From Lachnoclostridium sp. UBA1781 (GTDB lineage Bacteria > Bacillota > Clostridia > Lachnospirales > Lachnospiraceae), in contig DCGJ01000082.1 of assembly GCA_002315495.1 (NCBI GenBank), positions 1 through 5,037 of the forward strand: a stretch of 5,037 nt of DNA. Reading direction: 5' to 3'. Below, in pieces: positions 1 through 5,037 of this stretch (its first letter is position 1; every line of letters begins with the position of its first letter). The notes beneath the pieces were generated by a model, which made no database searches, was not told where the DNA came from, and saw only the letters and a list, made by a program, of their open reading frames with translations. Both the position numbers and the translations under genes were made by a program.

Positions 1-1979
1 GCCACAACAGCCTTTGCGCAGTTGGTGGTACCATCAACGAGGATGACCATGTATTCGGTCTGACCGCTGCTCAGAAGTACGGCGGAGCTTTCGTTCCCCC
101 TCATCAGGCAGTTATCCATCAGTACGCTCGTGAGATGCTCGCTGGTTGCGGACGCATGATCCTGGGTTCCGACTCTCATACCCGTTATGGTGCTCTCGGT
201 ACCATGGGTGTTGGTGAAGGCGGCCCTGAGCTTGTAAAGCAGCTGTTAAAGAACACTTGGGATCTTAATATGCCTGAGGTTGTTTTGATTTATGTTACCG
301 GTGCTCCAAGAAAAGGTATCGGACCGCACGACGTCGCTCTCTCCCTTGTTAAGGAGACCTTTGCGAGCGGTTTCGTAAAGAATAAGGTACTCGAGTTTGT
401 TGGCCCTGGTATCAAGAACCTTCCAATCGACTTCCGTAACGGTATTGATGTCATGACTACCGAGACCACCTGTCTTTCTTCCATTTGGGAAACTGACGAG
501 ATTACCAAGGGCTTCTACGAAGCACACAAGCGTCCGGAAGCTTACAAGGAATTAAAAGCGGAAGACGGTGCTTACTATGATAGTATGATTACCATCGAGC
601 TTGATAAGGTTGAGTCTATGATTGCTCTTCCATTCCATCCGTCCAATGCTTATACCATTCATGAATTTGTGGAAAATGCTGACGCAATTCTTGCAAGTGT
701 CGAAGAAGAAGCAAAAAAGAAGTTCAACAATGTCGATTACTCTCTTCGCAATAAGGTTAAGGATGGCAAGGTTTATGCCGATCAGGGTGTTATTGCAGGC
801 TGCTCCGGCGGTTTGTTTGATAACATTGATGAGGCCGCTCAGATTCTCGCTGACAAGTCCTGCGGAAACGGATACTTCTCTCTTTCCGTATATCCGACCT
901 CTGTTCCGGTTAACCTTGAGCTCACAAAGATTGGCGCTTCCGCAGAGCTTTTGAAGGCCGGCGCTGTTATTAAGCCTTCCTTCTGTGGTCCATGTTTTGG
1001 TGCAGGTGACGTACCTGCAAATAACGGCCTGTCTCTTCGTCATACGACCCGTAACTTCCCGAACCGTGAAGGTTCCAAGCCGGGTGAAGGTCAGATTTGT
1101 GGTGTTGCACTGATGGATGCAAGAAGTATCGCTGCCACTGCTGCAAATGGTGGTATTATCACCGCAGCTACCGATATTAATTACGATTACACCCCACATG
1201 AGTATCATTTTGATAAGAGTGTATATGAGAATCGTCTCTACTATGGTTATGGCAAGGCTGATAAGAATGCAGAATTGATTCTTGGACCAAACATTACCGA
1301 TTGGCCAAAGATGGAAGCACTTACCGACAATATGCTCGTTAAGCTTGCTGCTGTTATTCGCGATCCGGTTACGACTACCGACGAGTTGATTCCGTCCGGT
1401 GAGACTTCTTCTTACCGTTCCAACCCGCTTCGTCTTTCCGAGTTTGCTTTGTCCCGTCGTTGCCCTGGCTACGCTGATCGCAGCAAGGCTATTCATGCGG
1501 TAGACGTTGCAAGACGTAATGGTGAAGCTTGTGAAGATCTGGCTGCTATTTTGGCTAAGTTTGATGTAAATGCTACTCTTTCCAATACGCAGTACGGTTC
1601 CTGTGTATTCTCCTACAAGCCGGGTGACGGTTCTGCTCGTGAGCAGGCTGCTTCCTGTCAGAAGGTGCTTGGCGGTTATGCGAATATCTGCTACGAATAT
1701 GCAACCAAGCGTTACAGAAGTAACTGTATCAACTGGGGCATTTTGCCATTTACTCTTCCGGAAGGTGCAGACTTCCCATACGAAGAGGGTGACTATGTCA
1801 TGATTCCGGATGTTCGTAAGGGCATTGCGGAAGGTCGTGAAGAATTTGCCGCTAAGGTATTGAAGGCAGACGGAAGCATTTCCGATATTACACTTTTCGT
1901 AAAGGGACTTACTCCGGAAGAAAAGGAAATTATTCTGGAAGGCTGTCTGATTAACTACTACGCTGCACATAATAAGTAA
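1..1979 (+). CDS. Aconitase-family hydratase (YbhJ-like), 5'-truncated by window edge
   Basis: The reading frame is open from base 3, upstream of the first in-frame Met at 135, and the residues there (HNSLCAVGGTINEDDHVFG, then FVPPHQAVIHQYA) continue the family alignment. The gene therefore starts before the window; 658 residues are visible. Aconitase hallmarks appear in order: GSDSHT (165-182), a first cluster cysteine in AGCSGG (Cys codon 801-803), the cysteine pair CGPC (984-995), NFPNREG shortly after, and the C-terminal swivel-domain substrate loop GSAREQAA (1629-1649). The three cysteines would bind a [4Fe-4S] cluster. The first cysteine motif is SGG rather than the usual TN, and GSSRE is GSARE; both fit the divergent 'hydratase' branch represented by E. 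coli YbhJ rather than AcnA, AcnB or LeuC. The likely reaction is citrate to isocitrate in the cytoplasm, inferred from the icd gene directly downstream. Exact substrate is not proven by sequence; homoaconitase or another 2-hydroxyacid hydratase remains possible. Confidence 0.9.
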   Translation, partial: HNSLCAVGGTINEDDHVFGLTAAQKYGGAFVPPHQAVIHQYAREMLAGCGRMILGSDSHTRYGALGTMGVGEGGPELVKQLLKNTWDLNMPEVVLIYVTGAPRKGIGPHDVALSLVKETFASGFVKNKVLEFVGPGIKNLPIDFRNGIDVMTTETTCLSSIWETDEITKGFYEAHKRPEAYKELKAEDGAYYDSMITIELDKVESMIALPFHPSNAYTIHEFVENADAILASVEEEAKKKFNNVDYSLRNKVKDGKVYADQGVIAGCSGGLFDNIDEAAQILADKSCGNGYFSLSVYPTSVPVNLELTKIGASAELLKAGAVIKPSFCGPCFGAGDVPANNGLSLRHTTRNFPNREGSKPGEGQICGVALMDARSIAATAANGGIITAATDINYDYTPHEYHFDKSVYENRLYYGYGKADKNAELILGPNITDWPKMEALTDNMLVKLAAVIRDPVTTTDELIPSGETSSYRSNPLRLSEFALSRRCPGYADRSKAIHAVDVARRNGEACEDLAAILAKFDVNATLSNTQYGSCVFSYKPGDGSAREQAASCQKVLGGYANICYEYATKRYRSNCINWGILPFTLPEGADFPYEEGDYVMIPDVRKGIAEGREEFAAKVLKADGSISDITLFVKGLTPEEKEIILEGCLINYYAAHNK

Positions 1980-1987
1980 AACAATAA

Positions 1988-2016
1988 GCAACCCGAGGTT
2001 TCGGCTTTCGGGTTGC
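1988..2016 (+). terminator. Intercistronic hairpin between hydratase and icd (weak terminator or processing stem)
   Basis: GCAACCCGA (1988-1996) pairs perfectly with TCGGGTTGC (2008-2016), 9 bp closed by an 11-nt loop, starting 8 bases after the hydratase stop. It is followed only by ATTTTAAT, a short interrupted T tract, so as an intrinsic terminator it would be leaky. Partial termination or 3'-end protection of the hydratase message, with read-through into icd, is the likeliest role. No convincing promoter fits between this stem and the icd ribosome binding site. Confidence 0.6.
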
Positions 2017-2024
2017 ATTTTAAT

Positions 2025-2030
2025 GGAGGA
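2025..2030 (+). promoter_or_regulatory. Ribosome binding site of icd
   Basis: GGAGGA lies 5 nt before the ATG at 2036, a near-perfect Shine-Dalgarno at good spacing, and it fixes the icd start. It sits 8 nt downstream of the intercistronic hairpin, so it is not occluded by it. Confidence 0.88.
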
Positions 2031-2035
2031 AAACT

Positions 2036-3244
2036 ATGAATAAGATTCAAATGACTACCCCACTCGTTGAGATGGATGGCGACGAAATGACAAGAATTCT
2101 TTGGACGATGATTAAGGATGAATTGATTCTTCCGTTCGTTGATCTGAAGACAGAGTACTATGATCTTGGACTTCCATATCGTGAAGAAACCAAGGACCAG
2201 GTAACCATCGATGCCAGCAACGCTGCAAAGAAGTATGGTGTATCCGTTAAGTGCGCTACCATTACTCCAAATGCTCAGCGTATGACCGAGTACAATCTTA
2301 CCCAGATGTGGAAGAGCCCGAACGGCACTATCCGTGCAATTCTTGACGGTACTGTATTCCGCGCTCCGATTATGATTGATTCCATTAAACCGAACGTTCG
2401 TACCTGGGAAGCACCGATTACCATTGCCAGACATGCATATGGCGATGTTTACAAGAACACCGAGTTCAGAATTCCTGGCAAGGGCAAGGCTGAGCTTCTC
2501 TTTACCGGTGAAGACGGAACCGAGATGCGTCAGACAATTTACGATTTCGAGTGTGCAGGCGTATTGCAGGGTCTTTACAACAAGGACAATTCCATTTCTT
2601 CCTTCGCTCGTTCCTGTTTTGAATATGCACTTTCCACCAAGCAGGATCTCTGGTTCTCCACGAAGGATACCATCAGCAAGAAGTACGATCATACCTTCAA
2701 GGATATCTTCCAGGAGATTTACGATGCTGAGTACAAGGAGAAATTTGAAGCTGCAGGTATCACCTACTTCTACACTCTCATCGATGATGCTGTTGCACGT
2801 GTTATTCGTTCTAAGGGTGGATTTATCTGGGCTTGTAAGAACTACGACGGCGACGTTATGAGCGATATGGTTAGTACCGCATTTGGCTCTCTTGCAATGA
2901 TGACTTCCGTACTTGTTTCTCCGGAAGGTAACTACGAGTATGAGGCAGCTCACGGAACCGTTACCCGTCACTACTACAAGTATCTCGCAGGCGAAGAGAC
3001 TTCCACTAACCCAATGGCTACCATCTTCGCATGGTCCGGTGCACTTCGTAAGCGCGGCGAGAAGGACAACCTTCCGGAGCTTATGAACTATGCCGATCAG
3101 CTTGAGGGTGCATGCTTCGATACCTTGAATCAGGGTATTATGACCAAGGACCTTTCCGGTCTTGCAAACTGCGAAACCACCAGCGTTACTTCCGCAGGAT
3201 TTATCGCTGCAATTCGCGGCAACCTCGAGAAGAGACTTGCGTAA
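2036..3244 (+). CDS. icd: NADP-dependent isocitrate dehydrogenase, eukaryotic-like homodimeric type
   Basis: A complete 402-residue protein that oxidatively decarboxylates isocitrate to 2-oxoglutarate with reduction of NADP+, in the cytoplasm. It resembles human IDH1/IDH2 along its whole length rather than E. coli Icd. Visible landmarks: VEMDGDEMTR at residues 11-20, KCATITP (72-78), the substrate loop MWKSPNGTIR (91-100), ARHAYGD (131-137) with the substrate-binding arginine R132, STK with the catalytic lysine K210, LIDD (248-251) and NYDGDVMSD (269-277) supplying the metal-binding aspartates, then EAAHGTVTRHY (303-313), whose R311/H312 correspond to the residues that contact the NADP 2'-phosphate in this family. 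The start is set by GGAGGA 5 nt upstream. It follows the aconitase-family hydratase by 56 bp on the same strand, consistent with an operon making 2-oxoglutarate for glutamate synthesis. All key residues are present and there is no frameshift. Confidence 0.97.
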   Translation: MNKIQMTTPLVEMDGDEMTRILWTMIKDELILPFVDLKTEYYDLGLPYREETKDQVTIDASNAAKKYGVSVKCATITPNAQRMTEYNLTQMWKSPNGTIRAILDGTVFRAPIMIDSIKPNVRTWEAPITIARHAYGDVYKNTEFRIPGKGKAELLFTGEDGTEMRQTIYDFECAGVLQGLYNKDNSISSFARSCFEYALSTKQDLWFSTKDTISKKYDHTFKDIFQEIYDAEYKEKFEAAGITYFYTLIDDAVARVIRSKGGFIWACKNYDGDVMSDMVSTAFGSLAMMTSVLVSPEGNYEYEAAHGTVTRHYYKYLAGEETSTNPMATIFAWSGALRKRGEKDNLPELMNYADQLEGACFDTLNQGIMTKDLSGLANCETTSVTSAGFIAAIRGNLEKRLA

Positions 3245-3249
3245 TTCAA

Positions 3250-3428
3250 GCGGCGCCTTACCGGCTTATGTAAGGCAACTTATCGGTCTACAGTTCAGGC
3301 ACGCTCTCGCTGCCCTCGCCACGCAACGGTACTAAATTCACGCTTCGCGTTCATTAAGTACCGGCGGGCTCAGAGCACCTGAACATGCATGACCGATAAG
3401 TTGCCTTATTCAGTCTGCGAGGCGCCGC
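3250..3428. repeat. 179-bp imperfect palindromic element (possible dispersed repeat, MITE-like element or structured RNA)
   Basis: Seven blocks pair in nested order about one centre: 3250-3258 with 3420-3428 (9 bp, GC-rich ends GCGGCGCC/GGCGCCGC); 3271-3288 with 3391-3408 (18 bp, no mismatch, TAAGGCAACTTATCGGTC); 3293-3299 with 3378-3384 (7 bp); 3303-3307 with 3372-3376 (5 bp); 3312-3315 with 3366-3369 (4 bp); 3327-3333 with 3357-3363 (7 bp, CGGTACT/AGTACCG); and an apical ACGC-TTC-GCGT stem at 3340-3350. About 54 bp pair in total, separated by small asymmetric internal loops. It is more GC-rich than the AT-rich sequence beside it, carries no convincing open reading frame, and begins five bases after the icd stop. 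No T tract follows it, so it is not a standard terminator. There is no clear target-site duplication beyond a possible AA on each side. Nature unknown; the base pairing is directly visible. Confidence 0.8.
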
Positions 3429-3480
3429 AATGTAATATTAAAAGTGTTTTGCATGAATGCAAACGGCTAACGTTTACATT
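3429..3480. other. Nested secondary hairpin abutting the palindromic element
   Basis: AATGTAA (3429-3435) is the exact reverse complement of TTACATT (3474-3480), and between them TTTGCA (3448-3453) and TGCAAA (3458-3463) form a stem with a TGAA tetraloop. A competing stem, AAACG (3461-3465) with CGTTT (3471-3475), overlaps both and cannot form with them. The parts are short and AT-rich, so the fold may be chance. It starts exactly where the larger palindrome ends. Confidence 0.35.
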
Positions 3481-3554
3481 CAGTTTAACAAAAATAGATT
3501 CTACAAGATACATAAGGTTTTGATTCTACACGCAACCGAAGCTTGATTTCATAA
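3481..3554. other. AT-rich spacer with no gene seen
   Basis: No coding frame, RNA gene or convincing promoter was recognised here. The only internal pattern is a 9-bp direct repeat, GATTCTACA, at 3497-3505 and 3522-3530, 25 bp apart start to start. The spacer lies between the structured region after icd and the convergent terminator. Confidence 0.5.
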
Positions 3555-3605
3555 AAAAGAGTCTACGTACTAACGATTTTAATCGTTATATCCGTAGACT
3601 CTTTT
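3555..3605. terminator. Bidirectional intrinsic terminator between icd and the esterase gene
   Basis: AAAAGAGTCTACG (3555-3567) pairs with CGTAGACTCTTTT (3593-3605) over 13 bp without mismatch, and inside it TAACGAT (3571-3577) pairs with ATCGTTA (3582-3588) with a 4-nt loop. The 3-nt/4-nt internal loop between the two stems is the only interruption. An A run on the left (3553-3558) and a T run on the right (3602-3605) provide U tracts for transcripts arriving from either side. The position between two converging genes fits a shared terminator: it is 53 bp past the esterase stop and about 310 bp past the icd stop. Confidence 0.9.
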
Positions 3606-3658
3606 CCTGTATAATCAGAATAGTTATTGTGCAATACAAGAAGAATTCAAACTGCTAA

Positions 3659-4753
3659 TTATTCACTCAAAGCCGCTACAATCTTCTCACAGGCCTTAAC
3701 ATGATCCATCAAACCCGGATGGAATCGGCTTCCCCTGGTTTCGTCGGTCGTATCATCTAAAGCCACATAAGAAATCTTCTCATCACCGGTTTCTGTTTTA
3801 TACTCGTCGATAAACCGAAGAACAACCGGCTCCAAACCATTTCCAAGCATTCCAAGTGCCCATAAAATCTTTGCATCCGGGTTCTTTGCTCTTACCAGCT
3901 TCAAGAAATCTACACCTGCCCGGCAAACCTTCTGAACCGACTCCTCCGCAAGGGTATCGTCCTCATTTTTATTGAGTTTATAGGTACACCCATCCGTATC
4001 CGTCCATGACGGCTGGTTAAAGCCACTAAAATCATTGGTGCCGAGGTTAATGACAACCGCATTTGCCGGATCACGGGTAAAATCATAGTCATCAAGACTT
4101 CCGGCAAGTTTATCCGGAAGCTTTGGCAGCAATCCGCATACCTTCGTGTAAATGCTCGGAATGTTACAATGGATGTTGTTATCCCAACCACAGTAAATGC
4201 CCCAGCCACCCATGGAAACTGTGCGGTAATCCGCATTTAACACCTCAGCGACCATACGGGTATAATTATAATATCCGGAGAAAAACATAGGAATCCATTC
4301 GTCCTCGTTCTGATCTCCCATCGTTCCTTCACCGGCCGTAATACTGTCGCCTATAAATTCGATTAGCATCGGTTTCTTCTCAGGTGCCTTGACAATCTCG
4401 CCGTCCGTAATCAGATGCTTAAACGTCATATGCGCGCTGGAATCATCCGGGAAACACTCAGTTTCTTTGATGATGCGAATCGTTTTCACTTTATCCGGAT
4501 TCATATTCACAAAAATAGGAACAAGATTCTCTCCCTGATACAACATCTGTCTTGAGATAAATGCTCCATTTACCAATACCGTAATCCACTGCTCCATCGT
4601 CCCAAAACTTGCGTCGATAACCGCAGTCAGATTCCCCGCTTTAATATTGAACTCAATTGCGGAGCCCGCGTAATAAAGGGTTACCGGTAATTTCCCGTTA
4701 TATCTTCCGTGAACTCGAACCTGCCCCCACTCATCATTTGATATTCTTCTCAT
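3659..4753 (-). CDS. SGNH/GDSL carbohydrate esterase, CE2-like (acetyl esterase), cytoplasmic
   Basis: A 364-residue protein using the ATG at 4753-4751, preceded by GGAGGA. An in-frame ATG 14 codons upstream lies inside a terminator stem and has no ribosome binding site, so it is rejected. Residues 1-120 are beta-rich, matching the N-terminal jelly-roll domain of CE2 esterases. The SGNH hydrolase domain follows: block I FIGDSITAGEG (133-143) with nucleophile S137, a block II-like SMGGWG (180-185), block III NLGTND (236-241) with N240, and block V SRFHPG (342-347) with catalytic H345. The usual Asp two or three residues before that His is absent (Ser and Arg there), as in CE2 members described as Ser-His dyads. 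The family removes O-acetyl groups from hemicellulose sugars such as xylan and mannan. There is no signal peptide or membrane segment, so it probably acts on imported acetylated oligosaccharides. No glycan-degradation genes are visible beside it, so the exact substrate is open. Confidence 0.87.
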   Translation of the reverse strand: MRRISNDEWGQVRVHGRYNGKLPVTLYYAGSAIEFNIKAGNLTAVIDASFGTMEQWITVLVNGAFISRQMLYQGENLVPIFVNMNPDKVKTIRIIKETECFPDDSSAHMTFKHLITDGEIVKAPEKKPMLIEFIGDSITAGEGTMGDQNEDEWIPMFFSGYYNYTRMVAEVLNADYRTVSMGGWGIYCGWDNNIHCNIPSIYTKVCGLLPKLPDKLAGSLDDYDFTRDPANAVVINLGTNDFSGFNQPSWTDTDGCTYKLNKNEDDTLAEESVQKVCRAGVDFLKLVRAKNPDAKILWALGMLGNGLEPVVLRFIDEYKTETGDEKISYVALDDTTDETRGSRFHPGLMDHVKACEKIVAALSE

Positions 4754-4756
4754 ACT

Positions 4757-4762
4757 TCCTCC
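4757..4762 (-). promoter_or_regulatory. Ribosome binding site of the esterase gene
   Basis: On the minus strand GGAGGA is followed by AGT and then the ATG at 4753. The strong Shine-Dalgarno decides the start in favour of MRRISNDEW over the longer alternative beginning MPTTRSVFF at 4795. Spacing is slightly short, but the match is full. Confidence 0.88.
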
Positions 4763-4770
4763 GATTTTGA

Positions 4771-4798
4771 AAAATACCGACCGGGTGGTCGGCATTTT
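4771..4798 (-). terminator. Minus-strand intrinsic terminator upstream of the esterase
   Basis: Read on the minus strand, AAAATGCCGACC (4798-4787) pairs with GGTCGGTATTTT (4782-4771) over 12 bp around the loop ACCC; one pair is a G-U wobble, which on the plus strand is an A-C mismatch. The stem runs directly into UAUUUUUC, the expected U tract. The orientation suits the DUF1980-like gene, whose stop is at 4806, so termination follows it within about 35 nt. The U tract ends only 7-8 nt before the esterase Shine-Dalgarno, leaving no room for a promoter between them. Confidence 0.82.
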
Positions 4799-4805
4799 CC
4801 TATGT

Positions 4806-5037
4806 TTAATTAAAATAAACCAATTTGTCTTCCGGCTCGGTCGTCGGCTCTAACATCGTACACTGAAGTACCGGCCCCTCGCCCTGATATTCCTTCTGGT
4901 ATTCCTTTTTCATAATTGCGGTTACCTTATACCAGCTTCTGGTCTTGATATTCTCAACCGGCATGGTAATCGGCGCTTTTGAAAGGAATCCGATAAATGC
5001 AACATCGTCCGCACAACAGGTCATAGCCATACGCCGC
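4806..5037 (-). CDS. C-terminal part of a DUF1980/TIGR03943 (YcgQ-like) protein, truncated by window edge
   Basis: Only the last ~76 codons are in the window. The frame stays open to the right edge, with Arg-Arg before the Met at 5030, so that Met is probably internal. The visible piece has RRMAMTCCADDVAFIGF with paired cysteines, then a segment resembling an OB fold (SWYKVTAIMKKEYQKEYQGE) and GPVLQCTMLEPTTEPEDKLVYFN at the end. This pattern resembles the soluble C-terminal domain of TIGR03943/DUF1980 proteins, which have an N-terminal membrane part and are usually encoded beside a predicted permease of the YcgR/UPF0718 type. The exact transported substrate is not known to me. Neither the membrane part nor the permease can be checked here. 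The family call rests on recall of the motif, so it is moderate. Confidence 0.65.
   Translation of the reverse strand, partial: RRMAMTCCADDVAFIGFLSKAPITMPVENIKTRSWYKVTAIMKKEYQKEYQGEGPVLQCTMLEPTTEPEDKLVYFN

Noticed and set aside
135..137. ATG at 135 as the start of the hydratase
   Set aside because: The frame is open upstream to the window edge with family-like sequence, and the Met falls in the middle of a conserved segment just before GSDSHT. It is internal.
552..2018. 488-codon open frame on the minus strand opposite the hydratase
   Set aside because: It is an antisense shadow of a strongly codon-biased gene. Its translation is low-complexity and Ser/Thr/Asn/Ile rich with no family resemblance, there is no suitable start context, and the plus strand has unmistakable aconitase motifs.
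1958..2971. 337-codon open frame on the minus strand opposite icd
   Set aside because: It runs antisense to a full-length, well-conserved IDH and shows no recognisable domain, so it reflects codon bias only.
3250..3428. The palindromic element as the icd intrinsic terminator
   Set aside because: It is much longer than a terminator, has internal loops and is followed by AATGTAATATT with no U tract. A proper terminator lies at 3555-3605.
3610..3615. TATAAT on the plus strand as a -10 promoter element
   Set aside because: No -35 match is present about 17 bp upstream, where the terminator stem lies, and it would fire antisense into the esterase 3' end. It is likely chance in AT-rich DNA.
4754..4795. 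Longer esterase start at 4795 adding 14 residues (MPTTRSVFFKIGGS)
   Set aside because: That ATG lies inside the minus-strand terminator stem and has no Shine-Dalgarno, and the extra codons translate the hairpin and the GGAGG itself. The ATG at 4753 has GGAGGA just upstream.

Overview
The window looks like chromosomal DNA from an anaerobic Firmicute, most likely a Lachnospiraceae-type Clostridiales. The reasons are moderate GC, AT-rich intergenic stretches, strong GGAGG ribosome binding sites, a YbhJ-like aconitase-family hydratase next to a eukaryotic-type NADP isocitrate dehydrogenase, an intracellular CE2-like carbohydrate esterase, and a DUF1980/TIGR03943-like protein end. The organism call is an inference from gene content and style.

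Layout. On the + strand, a 5'-truncated aconitase-family hydratase (1-1979) is followed after 56 bp by icd (2036-3244). The short gap holds a 9-bp perfect hairpin and the icd ribosome binding site. These two genes would carry citrate to isocitrate to 2-oxoglutarate, the oxidative half-branch of the TCA cycle that fermentative anaerobes use to make glutamate and NADPH. Their codon use (TTC, ACC, CTT, GGT rich) suggests strong expression.

The 414-bp convergent gap (3245-3658) is the most unusual part. It starts, five bases after the icd stop, with a 179-bp nearly palindromic element (3250-3428). Seven paired blocks, including an uninterrupted 18-bp arm, can fold it into one long rod. A smaller nested hairpin (3429-3480) follows, then an AT-rich spacer, then a strong bidirectional intrinsic terminator (3555-3605) that serves both icd and the gene converging on it.

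On the - strand, a CE2-like SGNH/GDSL esterase without a signal peptide (3659-4753) lies downstream of the last ~76 codons of a DUF1980/TIGR03943-like protein (4806-5037, truncated by the window edge). Between them is a minus-strand intrinsic terminator (4771-4798) ending only 8 nt before the esterase ribosome binding site. This fixes the esterase start at 4753 and raises the question of how the esterase is transcribed.

No tRNA, rRNA, CRISPR, transposase or phage gene was seen. The two metabolic genes and the esterase are ordinary family members. The long palindromic element and the terminator-abutted esterase start are the observations most worth following up.
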